Source: Streptomyces sp. NBC_00483
GTDB lineage: Bacteria; Actinomycetota; Actinomycetes; Streptomycetales; Streptomycetaceae
NCBI RefSeq assembly: GCF_036013745.1
Contig: NZ_CP107880.1
Span: 2,232,001-2,296,000, forward strand
DNA: 64,000 nucleotides
Direction of reading: 5' to 3'
This document shows, one piece after another, positions 21,164 through 29,473 of this stretch; within the stretch, counting starts at the first letter, position 1, and each line of letters starts with the position of its first letter. The notes under the pieces are model-generated. The model saw only the letters and a program-made list of their open reading frames with translations, searched no databases and was not told the DNA's origin. The position numbers and the translations under genes were made by a program.

Positions 21164-22744
21164 GTGGCCAGGCGCCCACTCCCCCGCATTCTGAGCAACG
21201 GCAGCGCCACGATCGCCCGGAGCCGGGACATGGCTCGGACGGCCGCCGACGGTGCCACCGACGTACTCCACCCCCTCATCACGGTCAGCCGTGGGCTGCG
21301 CCGCCTGGCCGGTGCCGGGCGGCAGAAGTGGGCGAACACCCCCAAGGAGCGGCGCGGACCGCTGCTCTTCCTGGTGGCCGCCGTCGTCCTGGTCGTGGTG
21401 TTCATTCCATACGGTCCGCTGCTGGCGCTCATCACCCTGATGGCGGCGGCCGGATGGAAGGGGCGCGATCCGAAGCCGCCGGAGCAGACCGGCCCCGACG
21501 ATTCGCAGGTACAGCGCCTCTCGTCCCTCTACGAGGCGCTTGTACCGTACTTCTCCGTAGCCGACGACCCGAGCCCGCTCTACGCGCACGGTGGCGACTG
21601 GGAGAAGGCCTTCGAGACGTTCGACTTCGACGGCGACGGCCGCGTCGACCGGATCGACATCCGCTACCCCGCGTACTTCACGGACGGGGAGGCGGCATCG
21701 CGGGCCCGGATCGAGCAGCTGCTGCACGCCAAGCTCGGCCGGGGCCGCGAGTACCACTTCGCGTGGGACGAGGAGGGCAACCACCTGACGGTGAACGTGC
21801 TCGACCCGCTGCCCACGGACATCGCCGCCCAGCCCTTCGTGACCTCGCCCGGTGAGACCGTGCTCGGCTTCACCGACGGGACCGGCGTTCAGCGCACGCT
21901 GCCGGTGATGGCGGGCGAGGAGGAGCGGGACGTGCCGCCCGTCGTGTGGCGCACCGGCGTCCGCTCCACCGAGCCCCACCTGCTGGTCGCGGGACAGCCG
22001 GGCAGCGGCACGACGTCCCTGCTGCGTTCCGTGGCACTCCAGGCGCTGCGCCACGGTGACGTGCTGATCGTCGAGGGCAGCGGGACGGGCGACTACGCGT
22101 GCCTGGTCGGCCGCTCCGGGGTGCTCGCCGTGGAGTGCGGTCTTGCCGGTGCGCTGACCAGCCTCGAATGGGCGGCACACGAGACGGAGCGGCGACTGAT
22201 CGCCGCGAACCGGGCGCGACAGGCCGGGCACCCCACCCCGGACGACATCAAGCGCCCGCTGTGGATCCTGCTGGACCGTCCGAGCGCCCTGGGTCACCTC
22301 GCCGCCGCGGACGGCCGCAAGGACCCGCAGACGCTGCTCCAGGTGCCTCTCAGGCACGGCCGCGCGGCCGGTGTGACGGTCGTCGTGGCCGAGCAGTTCG
22401 ACAGCCTCGACGCCCTGATCGACCCGGTCAGGCAGCACACCCGCGCGCGCGTGGTGCTCGGCCCGGCCACTCCGGAGGAGCTGCAGGACGTGCTCGGCAC
22501 GGTGCCGCAGACGACGCCCACCGCTGACATCCCGGCGGGCCGCGGCTACGCCCGCCTGGGCACAGGGCCGGTCCATCGCCTCCAGGTCCCCGCCACCCCG
22601 GACCCGTACGACGACGCGACGAGCGAGGTCCACCGGCAGGCGGTCGCGGCGCTCCTCCCGGAGCGCAACACACCGGCCGACGCGGCCATGGAGACCCCGG
22701 TCGAAGCGGTGCCCGAGGAGGCCGAGGCGCTGGCCGAGCGCTGA
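21164..22744 (+). CDS. FtsK/TraB-like membrane ATPase homologue with degenerate Walker A (526 aa)
   Basis: Two adjacent membrane segments (about residues 66-98) anchor a cytosolic RecA-like domain. The nucleotide loop reads LLVAGQPGSGTTSLLRSVAL: the position of the Walker A lysine (residue 283) is Thr. A Walker B-like strand RPLWILLDRPSALGH and a VVVAEQF strand follow, as in DNA-translocase motors. Between membrane and motor is a DFDGDGRVDRID loop (154-166) resembling a calcium-binding EF hand. GTG at 21164 has AGGAG upstream. Relationship to FtsK/TraB is inferred from architecture; with the lysine missing, ATP hydrolysis is doubtful. Its 3' end lies in a 31-bp direct repeat. Confidence 0.72.
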   Translation: MARRPLPRILSNGSATIARSRDMARTAADGATDVLHPLITVSRGLRRLAGAGRQKWANTPKERRGPLLFLVAAVVLVVVFIPYGPLLALITLMAAAGWKGRDPKPPEQTGPDDSQVQRLSSLYEALVPYFSVADDPSPLYAHGGDWEKAFETFDFDGDGRVDRIDIRYPAYFTDGEAASRARIEQLLHAKLGRGREYHFAWDEEGNHLTVNVLDPLPTDIAAQPFVTSPGETVLGFTDGTGVQRTLPVMAGEEERDVPPVVWRTGVRSTEPHLLVAGQPGSGTTSLLRSVALQALRHGDVLIVEGSGTGDYACLVGRSGVLAVECGLAGALTSLEWAAHETERRLIAANRARQAGHPTPDDIKRPLWILLDRPSALGHLAAADGRKDPQTLLQVPLRHGRAAGVTVVVAEQFDSLDALIDPVRQHTRARVVLGPATPEELQDVLGTVPQTTPTADIPAGRGYARLGTGPVHRLQVPATPDPYDDATSEVHRQAVAALLPERNTPADAAMETPVEAVPEEAEALAER

Positions 22745-22799
22745 AGGCTGGGCTCCACAGGAAAGAAAGCGCTGAAGGCTGGGCTCCACAGAAAAGAAC
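22738..22799 (+). repeat. 31-bp tandem direct repeat (two copies) at the ATPase gene 3' end
   Basis: Two nearly identical 31-bp units starting gcgctgaaggctgggctcca; the first contains the stop codon of the ATPase gene. Followed by a weak hairpin (ccctccatgaggg, near 22830-22843) that could terminate the two convergent genes. Confidence 0.85.
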
Positions 22800-22851
22800 A
22801 AGCAGGGCCCCACACGAAGGAAGCAGCGCCCTCCATGAGGGCCCTAGCCGG

Positions 22852-24363
22852 CTACGCGATCAGGGTGCGCGGTACGTCCCCGCCCGCGCCCTGACCGTCC
22901 CGGACGAGCTGCGCCGCCGCCGCGAGCCGCGCCGCCGCCTCGTCGGCCACGGCGCCGCCCACGGTGAACGGCAGCCGTACGTACCCCTCGAAGGCCCCGT
23001 CGACGCCGAAGCGTGGCCCCGAGGGGACCCGCACCCCGACCCGCTCGCCGAGCTCGGCGAGGCGCGAGCCAGACAGGCCACCGGCCTTCACCCACAGGGT
23101 GAGGCCCCCGTTCGGCACCTCGAACTCCCAGTCGGGCAGCTCCCGCCGCACGGCGGCCACGAGCGCGTCACGGTTCCCGCGCGCCTGTGCGCGCCGCAGC
23201 GCGACGGCCTCCTCCCAACCCCCGGTGTTCAACAGCCAGTTCACCGCCAGCTGCTCCAGGACCGGGGTGCCGAGGTCCGCGTACGCGCGGGCAGCGACCA
23301 GGCTGCGGATGACGTCGGGCGCGGCCCGCACCCAGCCGATCCGCATGCCCGCCCAGAACGCCTTGCTGGCCGAGCCGACCGTGATCACCGTGGAGCCCGC
23401 GGGGTCGAACGCACAGACCCGGCGCGGCATTGCCGCACTCACGCTGTCCTCCCCGTCGAAGTGCAGCTCCGTCATGGTCTCGTCGACCACCAGGACGGTG
23501 CCCGCCGCGCGCGCGGAGTCCACCAGTGAGCGGCGCTGCTCCTCGTCGGCTAGCGCGCCCGTCGGATTGTGGAAATCGGCGACTACGTAAGCGAGCCGGG
23601 GCGCCGCCTCGCGCAGTACCTGGCGCCAGCGCTCTAGGTCCCAGCCCTGGAGCCCGTCAGCCATGGCGACGGGCACGAGCCTGAGGCCCGCCTCGCGCAT
23701 CAACTGAAGGATGTTCGCGTACGAAGGTGATTCCACGGCCACACGTTCGCCGCGGCCCGCGAAGAGGTGACAGATCGCGTCGATGGCGCCCATCGCACCG
23801 GTCGTGACCATGATCTGTTCGGGCATGGTCGGGATGCCGTGCGCGGTGTACCGCTCGGCGATCATGGTGCGCAGCGCGGGCAGCCCCGCCGGGTAGTCGC
23901 CGTGGGTGTGGGCGTACGGCGGCAGTTCTTCCAGGGCGCCCTGTACGGCGCGGGTCAGCCACGGTTCGGGGGCGGGCAGGGCCGCCGTGCCGAGGTCGAT
24001 CATGGAGCCGAGGGCCTCGGGCGGCAGGGGTTCCAGGCCGCGCGCGGGGAGTGGGTTCCCGGCGGGCACGGCGGTCCAGCTGCCCGCTCCCCTGCGGGAC
24101 TCCAGGAAGCCCTCGCCGCGCAGCGCCTCGTAGGCGGCCGCGACCGTGGTGCGGCTCACCGAGAGTGCCTGGGCCAGTTCGCGCTCGGCAGGAAGCCGCG
24201 TGGCCACCGGGACGCGGCCCTCGAGGACGAGCAGGCGGATGCCGTCGGCGAGGGCGCGGTAGGCGGGCGGGCGGCGGGTGCCGGGGCCCGCGGGGCGCGG
24301 CTGCTGCGAGGTGAGCAGCCGGGCGAGCTGGGTCGAGCCGATCGCCGAAGTCCACTGAGCCAT
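22852..24363 (-). CDS. MocR-family regulator: GntR DNA-binding domain fused to aminotransferase fold (503 aa)
   Basis: Transcription factor with an N-terminal GntR winged helix (residues 33-96: YRALADGIRLLVLEGRVPV, LAQALSVSRTTVAAAYEALR) and a type I aminotransferase domain that binds PLP through K334 in VGSASKAFWAGMRIGW; N266 of FHNPTGA and D294 of VVDET are also present. MocR proteins sense PLP or an amine adduct. ATG at 24363 (MAQWTSAIGS) is chosen. It is divergent from a YczE-family membrane gene, the classic MocR/YczE pair, with an operator-like sequence between them. Confidence 0.92.
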   Translation of the reverse strand: MAQWTSAIGSTQLARLLTSQQPRPAGPGTRRPPAYRALADGIRLLVLEGRVPVATRLPAERELAQALSVSRTTVAAAYEALRGEGFLESRRGAGSWTAVPAGNPLPARGLEPLPPEALGSMIDLGTAALPAPEPWLTRAVQGALEELPPYAHTHGDYPAGLPALRTMIAERYTAHGIPTMPEQIMVTTGAMGAIDAICHLFAGRGERVAVESPSYANILQLMREAGLRLVPVAMADGLQGWDLERWRQVLREAAPRLAYVVADFHNPTGALADEEQRRSLVDSARAAGTVLVVDETMTELHFDGEDSVSAAMPRRVCAFDPAGSTVITVGSASKAFWAGMRIGWVRAAPDVIRSLVAARAYADLGTPVLEQLAVNWLLNTGGWEEAVALRRAQARGNRDALVAAVRRELPDWEFEVPNGGLTLWVKAGGLSGSRLAELGERVGVRVPSGPRFGVDGAFEGYVRLPFTVGGAVADEAAARLAAAAQLVRDGQGAGGDVPRTLIA

Positions 24364-24384
24364 GCGAGCCAGTCCACCTTCCCC

Positions 24385-24411
24385 GAATTGGCCATGGTTG
24401 GCATCCAATTC
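24385..24411. promoter_or_regulatory. Candidate MocR operator: inverted GAATTGG/CCAATTC plus direct TTGGC repeats
   Basis: GAATTGG (24385-24391) and CCAATTC (24405-24411) form inverted arms with a 13-bp spacer. Overlapping them, TTGGCCAT (24388) and TTGGCAT (24398) are direct repeats one helical turn apart, a layout typical of MocR binding sites. It lies in the 64-bp gap between divergent mocR-like and yczE-like starts, so one bound protein could control both. Confidence 0.6.
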
Positions 24412-24427
24412 CACGCCACAGAGTGTC

Positions 24428-25138
24428 ATGCGTCAGGCCACTACCACCACTGAGGGGCTCAACTTGTCCGCGTCACCGTCCACTCCGTCGCCAGGCGGCC
24501 CGCTCGTCCGCCGCCTCGTGCAGCTCTACGTAGGTCTCGCGCTGTACGGCGCGAGTTCGGCGCTCCTCGTGGAGGCGGGACTCGGCCTGGAGCCCTGGGG
24601 CGTGCTGCATCAGGGGCTCGCCGAGCTGACGGGCATCTCCATCGGCGTCGTGTCGATCATCGCGGGCGCGATCGTGCTGCTCCTGTGGATCCCCCTGCGG
24701 CAGCGGCCCGGCCTCGGCACCGTCTCGAACGTCTTCGTGGTGGGCCTCGCGATCGACGGCACGCTCGCGGCCGTCCCGGATCCGCACTCCTACGGAGTGC
24801 GCATCCCGTTGATGCTTGCGGGCATCGTGCTCAACGGTGCCGCGACCGGCCTCTACATTGCGGCGAAGTTCGGCCCCGGCCCGCGCGACGGCCTGATGAC
24901 CGGACTCCACCAGCGCACCGGCCGCTCGATCCGCCTGATGCGCACGGTCATCGAGATCGCCGTCGTGGCGAGCGGCTTCCTGCTCGGCGGCACGATCGGC
25001 GTGGGCACCGTTCTGTACGCCCTGACGATCGGCCCGCTGGCCCAGTTCTTCCTGCGCGTCTTCGCCGTCCCCGCGTCGCCCGCCGGCTCCACCGCGGTCG
25101 CCGGCGGCACACCCCGGCGGGCCATACTGCGACGGTGA
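24428..25138 (+). CDS. YczE/YitT-like integral membrane protein (236 aa)
   Basis: Five to six transmembrane segments, with the family-typical loops LGLEPWGVLHQGLAELTG and AKFGPGPRDGLMTGLHQRTG. YczE proteins are commonly divergent from MocR regulators and are suspected transporters or permease-like proteins; no substrate is established. The ATG at 24428 gives an unusually polar 40-residue N-terminus; a later start near 24464 is possible. The stop overlaps the next gene's GTG (GTGA). Confidence 0.87.
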   Translation: MRQATTTTEGLNLSASPSTPSPGGPLVRRLVQLYVGLALYGASSALLVEAGLGLEPWGVLHQGLAELTGISIGVVSIIAGAIVLLLWIPLRQRPGLGTVSNVFVVGLAIDGTLAAVPDPHSYGVRIPLMLAGIVLNGAATGLYIAAKFGPGPRDGLMTGLHQRTGRSIRLMRTVIEIAVVASGFLLGGTIGVGTVLYALTIGPLAQFFLRVFAVPASPAGSTAVAGGTPRRAILRR

Positions 25139-25902
25139 CCTCGCGCGTACGCCATCCCTACCTCGACCACCCGGGTCCGCTCGCGCTCGCCCACCGGGGC
25201 GGGGCGGCGGACGGCCTGGAGAACACCGCCGCCGCGTTCCGCCGCGCCGTGGACCTCGGCTACCGCTACCTCGAGACCGATGTGCACGCGACGTCCGACG
25301 GGCGCCTCGTCGCCTTCCACGACACCACGCTCGACCGGGTCACGGACGGCGGCGGCCGGATCGCCGACCTCCCATGGTCCACGGTGCGCCACGCGCGCGT
25401 GGCGGGCAGCGAACCGGTGCCGCTCTTCGAGGAGTTGCTGGAGTCGTTCCCGGACGCGCGCTGGAACGTGGACGTCAAGGCGGAACCCGCGCTCGTCCCC
25501 CTCCTCGACCTGCTGCGCCGCACGCGCGCGTGGGACCGCGTCTGTGTCGGCTCCTTCTCCGAGGCGCGCGTCGCCCGCGCGCAGGCGCTCGCGGGCCCCC
25601 GCCTCGCCACGTCGTACGGCACCAAGGGCGTGCTGGGCCTGCGCCTTCGCTCGTACGGGATTCCGGCCGCGCTGCGCCGCTCCGCGGTCTGCGCCCAGGT
25701 GCCGGTGGCGCACGGGCGGATCCGGGTCGTCGACCACCGCTTCGTGCAGGCAGCCCACGCGCGCGGGCTGCAGGTCCACGTGTGGACGGTGAACGACGAG
25801 AAGGAGATGCGGCGACTTCTCGACCTCGGGGTCGATGGCATAGTTTCCGATCACATCGAGACGCTGCGGGACGTCCTCAAGGACCGGGGGACGTGGGTCT
25901 GA
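25135..25902 (+). CDS. Glycerophosphodiester phosphodiesterase family protein (255 aa)
   Basis: GDPD TIM-barrel hydrolase that cleaves glycerophosphodiesters to glycerol-3-phosphate and an alcohol. Catalytic landmarks are complete: LALAHRGGAADGLENT (His-Arg and Glu), YLETDVHATSDGRLVAFHD (Glu, Asp, second His), WNVDVKAE (Lys/Glu) and the C-terminal VHVWTVNDEKEM. No signal peptide, so cytosolic. Its GTG overlaps the yczE-like stop by four bases, indicating a two-gene unit with the membrane protein, and possibly with the MFS gene 46 bp downstream. Confidence 0.92.
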   Translation: MTSRVRHPYLDHPGPLALAHRGGAADGLENTAAAFRRAVDLGYRYLETDVHATSDGRLVAFHDTTLDRVTDGGGRIADLPWSTVRHARVAGSEPVPLFEELLESFPDARWNVDVKAEPALVPLLDLLRRTRAWDRVCVGSFSEARVARAQALAGPRLATSYGTKGVLGLRLRSYGIPAALRRSAVCAQVPVAHGRIRVVDHRFVQAAHARGLQVHVWTVNDEKEMRRLLDLGVDGIVSDHIETLRDVLKDRGTWV

Positions 25903-25948
25903 CCGCCACCCCGCGGCGCCGGACGGCGGGGACGGCAAGGGGACACGG

Positions 25949-27304
25949 GTGGGGACCGAGATCGCGCGGGAGACGGCGCAGGGGGCTTCCGCGGCCGCCG
26001 AGCGCAAGCGCGAGCAACGCGGCTGGTACTTCTACGACTGGGCGTGCTCGGTCTATTCGACCAGCGTCCTGACGGTGTTCCTGGGGCCGTACCTGACCTC
26101 GGTCGCGAAGGCGGCGGCGGACGCGGACGGCTTTGTGCACCCCTTGGGCATCCCGGTCCGCGCGGGCTCGTTCTTCGCGTACTCGGTCTCCCTGTCGGTG
26201 ATCCTGTCGATCTTCGTGATGCCCCTCGCGGGCGCGGCCGCGGACCGTACGGGCCGCAAGAAGCCGTTGCTCGCGCTCTGCGCCTACATAGGCGCGGCGG
26301 CGACGGCCGGGATGTTCTTCCTGGACGGCGACCGCTATCTACTGGGCGGCCTTCTCCTCGTGATCGCGAACTCCTCGCTCGCCGTCTCGATGGTGCTCTA
26401 CAACTCGTACCTGCCGCAGATCGCGCCCCCGGAGGAGCGCGACGCGGTCTCCTCGCGCGGCTGGGCCTTCGGTTACGCCTCGGGCGCCCTCGTCCTCCTG
26501 GCGAACCTGGTGCTGTACACGGCCCACGACACCTTCGGTGTCTCCGAGTCGACGGCGGTACGCATCTGTCTGGCGTCGGCGGGCGTCTGGTGGGGCGCGT
26601 TCACCGTGGTGCCGCTACGCCGCCTGCGCGACCGGCGCACACAGCCCGCGCCCGGTGGTACGGCCTCCGGGCCGCGGCAACTCCTTGCCACGGTGAAGGA
26701 CATGCGCCGCCACCCACTGACGCTCTCCTTCCTCCTCGCCTACTTGGTCTACAACGACGGCGTGCAGACGGTGATCTCGCAGGCCTCCGTGTACGGCTCC
26801 GAGGAACTCGGACTCGACCAGTCGACGCTCATCGTGGCGGTGCTGCTCGTGCAGCTCCTGGCGGTGGCCGGGGCGCTCGCGATGGGCCGCCTCGCCCGTA
26901 CGTACGGCGCCAAGCGCACGATCCTCGGCTCTCTTGTGGCGTGGACGGTGACGATCGGGGCCGGCTACTTCCTGCCTGCCGGGGCGCCGACGTGGTTCTT
27001 CGTGCTCGCCGCCGGCATCGGGCTCGTCCTGGGCGGCACCCAGGCGCTGTCCCGTTCGCTTTTCTCGCACCTCGTACCGGCCGGCAAGGAGGCCGAGTAC
27101 TTCTCCGCATACGAGATGAGCGACCGCGGGATGAGCTGGCTGGGGCCCCTGGTGTTCGGGCTCGCGTACCAGCTGACCGGGAGTTATCGCGACGCGATCG
27201 TGTCCCTTGTCGCCTTCTTCGTGATCGGTTTTGTTCTGCTCGCGAGGGTTCCGGTCCATCGGGCGGTGCGCGACGCGGGCAATTCCGTGCCGGCCCGGAT
27301 TTAG
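25949..27304 (+). CDS. MFS transporter, UMF1/Atg22-like (451 aa)
   Basis: Twelve-segment major facilitator. The N-terminal KREQRGWYFYDWACSVYSTS is the family hallmark, followed by MPLAGAAADRTGRKKPLL (motif A) and a mid-loop rich in Arg. Second half shows FLLAYLVYNDGVQTVISQAS and GLVLGGTQALSRSLFSHLVP, both typical of UMF1-type permeases. GTG at 25949. Located after the glycerophosphodiesterase on the same strand. Substrate unknown. Confidence 0.9.
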   Translation: MGTEIARETAQGASAAAERKREQRGWYFYDWACSVYSTSVLTVFLGPYLTSVAKAAADADGFVHPLGIPVRAGSFFAYSVSLSVILSIFVMPLAGAAADRTGRKKPLLALCAYIGAAATAGMFFLDGDRYLLGGLLLVIANSSLAVSMVLYNSYLPQIAPPEERDAVSSRGWAFGYASGALVLLANLVLYTAHDTFGVSESTAVRICLASAGVWWGAFTVVPLRRLRDRRTQPAPGGTASGPRQLLATVKDMRRHPLTLSFLLAYLVYNDGVQTVISQASVYGSEELGLDQSTLIVAVLLVQLLAVAGALAMGRLARTYGAKRTILGSLVAWTVTIGAGYFLPAGAPTWFFVLAAGIGLVLGGTQALSRSLFSHLVPAGKEAEYFSAYEMSDRGMSWLGPLVFGLAYQLTGSYRDAIVSLVAFFVIGFVLLARVPVHRAVRDAGNSVPARI

Positions 27305-27473
27305 CACCTGAAGGCAAATCCCGGTAGTGTACGCGGTTGGCCTGCCAGGCGTACCGTTACTGCACGTCTAGATCGCGAAACGCTGGGTGACATCCTGCGT
27401 GAGATGTGACAAACCGGTCACCGGTGGGTACAACAAGGGGCGGCTACGACGGCGACGCATGACCCGGGAACCG

Positions 27474-27499
27474 GGAATCTTTACCGCCGACCGGACGTT
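27474..27499 (+). promoter_or_regulatory. Sigma-R-type promoter upstream of rbpA
   Basis: GGAAT at 27474-27478 and GTT at 27497-27499 are separated by exactly 18 bases, matching the SigR consensus (GGAAT-N18-GTT). It is 62 bp before the rbpA start. S. coelicolor rbpA is a known SigR (thiol-stress) target, so both sequence and precedent agree. Confidence 0.85.
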
Positions 27500-27560
27500 G
27501 ACCGGATGACGACGACAGCGACACCTGTCCTGTGGGCGACAAGCCCGGGAGGCACGATTC

Positions 27561-27941
27561 ATGAGTGAGCGAGCTCTTCGCGGTACACGCCTCGTAGTGA
27601 CCAGCTACGAGACGGACCGCGGCATCGACCTGGCCCCGCGCCAGGCCGTGGAGTACGCATGCGAGAAGGGACATCGCTTTGAGATGCCCTTCTCGGTGGA
27701 GGCCGAAATTCCGCCGGAGTGGGAGTGCAAGGTCTGCGGGGCCCAGGCACTCCTCGTTGACGGCGACGGCCCTGAGGAGAAGAAGGGGAAGCCGGCTCGT
27801 ACGCATTGGGACATGCTGATGGAGCGGCGCACCCGTGAGGAGCTCGAAGAGGTCCTCGAGGAGCGTCTGGCAGTTCTGCGTTCGGGCGCGATGAACATCG
27901 CGGTGCACCCGCGGGACAACAGCGGACGCAAGTCGGCCTGA
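27561..27941 (+). CDS. rbpA: RNA polymerase-binding protein RbpA (126 aa)
   Basis: Actinobacterial activator that binds principal sigma factors and core RNA polymerase to stabilise the open complex. The protein is the expected length and begins MSERALRGTRLVVTSYETDR. The core has the zinc-site pattern C34, H38, C56, C59 (ACEKGH, ECKVCG), followed by the basic linker and the sigma-interacting C-terminal helix (WDMLMERRTREELEEVLEER). It is transcribed alone from a SigR-type promoter and ends before a very strong terminator. Confidence 0.98.
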   Translation: MSERALRGTRLVVTSYETDRGIDLAPRQAVEYACEKGHRFEMPFSVEAEIPPEWECKVCGAQALLVDGDGPEEKKGKPARTHWDMLMERRTREELEEVLEERLAVLRSGAMNIAVHPRDNSGRKSA

Positions 27942-27959
27942 CTCCCAGAGACACCGCAC

Positions 27960-28004
27960 AACGGCCGGGGCCGGACACACACCGTGTGTCCGGCCCCGGC
28001 CGTT
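27960..28004. terminator. Bidirectional terminator between rbpA and fxsA
   Basis: Perfect 21-bp stem around a 3-base loop: acggccggggccggacacac (27961-27980) and its complement (27984-28003), flanked by A and T. It separates the convergent rbpA and fxsA genes. Confidence 0.93.
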
Positions 28005-28044
28005 TGTCGTGGTCCGTCGTCGTGGATCCGTCGTCGCGAGTCCG

Positions 28045-28641
28045 TCAGGGAGTGAGCGGCGGCCGCGGGTCCGCGTCGTCCCCGCGCGACCCCGGACGCT
28101 CGTCGTCCTTGACCACCTCGCCCTGGATCACGGTGCTGCCGGACTGCCGCATCCGGGCCTTCTGGAACGCGTCACCGAACGACCCCGGGCCCGCCGCCGC
28201 GCCCATCTTCCGCTCGACCTTGCGCTCCGTGTACCGGCTCAGCGCCGTGCGCAGCGGCGGAACGAGCAGCAGCAGGCCGAGAACGTCCGAGATCAGCCCA
28301 GGGATCATCAGGAGGAGCCCGGCGAGCATCAGCAGCCCGTTCCCCTGCGAGCGCTGCTCAGGGGGCTTGGAGGCCTCGGAAGAGCCGCTCTGCTGGCGCT
28401 GCAGCGTCTCGGTGAGGTTCTGGAACGCACGGCGCCCCGCGGACTTCATCACCACGGATCCGAGCACGATGCCGGCCACCAGCAGGATGCCGAGCGTGAA
28501 GCCGCCGATCGCGCCCGCCACCACCGTCAGCAGCCAGATCTCCAGGACCATCCAGGCCGCGACGGCGAGCGGCAGATACCTGCGGAGCCGGGAGCGCCGG
28601 GCCCCGGTGGACGGATTACGAGGCGGAGTGCCAGTGGTCAT
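28045..28641 (-). CDS. fxsA: FxsA-family membrane protein (198 aa)
   Basis: FxsA-like protein; the E. coli member affects F exclusion of phage T7, and the actinobacterial role is unknown. Three to four membrane segments: LPLAVAAWMVLEIWLLTVVA, TLGILLVAGIVLGSVVM, and LLMLAGLLLMIPGLISDVLG (the last the family signature). The C-terminal about 70 residues are charged and cytosolic. ATG at 28641 has a weak ribosome site. Next to ppm1 on the same strand, 58 bp downstream of it. Confidence 0.92.
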   Translation of the reverse strand: MTTGTPPRNPSTGARRSRLRRYLPLAVAAWMVLEIWLLTVVAGAIGGFTLGILLVAGIVLGSVVMKSAGRRAFQNLTETLQRQQSGSSEASKPPEQRSQGNGLLMLAGLLLMIPGLISDVLGLLLLVPPLRTALSRYTERKVERKMGAAAGPGSFGDAFQKARMRQSGSTVIQGEVVKDDERPGSRGDDADPRPPLTP

Positions 28642-28699
28642 GCATCCAGTTTGCCTGGGCCCGGGTGCGATTGGCGTAAGCGGGGGATCAAGATCGCTC

Positions 28700-29473
28700 T
28701 CAGCGGACGTCCGGCTTGCGGCCCAGGACCTTGTCCACCCGCGCTCCCACTCCCCACGTGGTGACCCGCCACAGGGCCTCCACGACGATGTCCTTGCTCA
28801 TCTTGGAGTCGCCGCGCTCGCGCTCCACGAAGGTGATGGGGACCTCGACCACGTGATAGCCCTCCCGCACCGCGCGCCGGGCCAGGTCGACCTGGAAGCA
28901 GTAGCCCTGCGAGGCGACCTCGTCGAGCCCGAGGCCCTCCAGGGTCTCGCGGCGGAAGGCGCGGTAGCCGCCGGTGACGTCGCGGATCGGGACGTCCAGG
29001 AGGAGGCGCGAGTACGTGGAGCCGCCGCGGGAGATGAACTGGCGGGACTTGGGCCAGTTGACGATCCGTCCGCCGGGCACCCAGCGCGAGCCCAGGACCA
29101 GATCGGCGCCCTTCAGTGCGGTCAGCAGCCGGGGCAGCTCCTCCGGCTGGTGGGAGCCGTCGGCGTCCATCTCGACGAGGACGCCGTAGCCGTGCTCCAT
29201 GCCCCAGGCGAAGCCCGCGAGGTAGGCGGCGCCCAGGCCCTCCTTGCCGGTGCGGTGCAGGACGTGCACCTGCTCGTCATTCGCGGCCAGCTCGTCGGCG
29301 AGCTTGCCCGTGCCGTCCGGGCTGTTGTCGTCGGCGATCAGGACGTGCGCCGCGGGCACGGACTCCCGGACGCGGCCCACGACGGGCTTGATGTTCTCCG
29401 CCTCGTTGTAGGTCGGGATGATCACCAAGGTCGTGCCCAGAGGGCCGAATTTCCGCCCGCCGCCGTCGCTCAC
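28700..29473 (-). CDS. ppm1: Polyprenol monophosphomannose synthase (257 aa)
   Basis: GT2 enzyme transferring mannose from GDP-mannose to polyprenyl phosphate, supplying protein O-mannosylation and glycolipid synthesis. Motifs: LVIIPTYNEAENIKPVV, LIADDNSPDGTGKLAD, VEMDADGSHQPEELP (DXD metal site) and GYCFQVDLARRAVREGYHVV. No C-terminal membrane domain, as in other actinobacterial Ppm1 catalytic proteins, so it depends on a separate membrane partner. Starts at GTG 29473 with AAGGGGAAG upstream. Confidence 0.95.
   Translation of the reverse strand: MSDGGGRKFGPLGTTLVIIPTYNEAENIKPVVGRVRESVPAAHVLIADDNSPDGTGKLADELAANDEQVHVLHRTGKEGLGAAYLAGFAWGMEHGYGVLVEMDADGSHQPEELPRLLTALKGADLVLGSRWVPGGRIVNWPKSRQFISRGGSTYSRLLLDVPIRDVTGGYRAFRRETLEGLGLDEVASQGYCFQVDLARRAVREGYHVVEVPITFVERERGDSKMSKDIVVEALWRVTTWGVGARVDKVLGRKPDVR

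Noticed and set aside
24685..25902. A longer start for the glycerophosphodiesterase inside the yczE-like gene
   Set aside because: The extension is in a shifted frame of the membrane protein, while the GTG at 25135 gives the normal family N-terminus with a four-base overlap.
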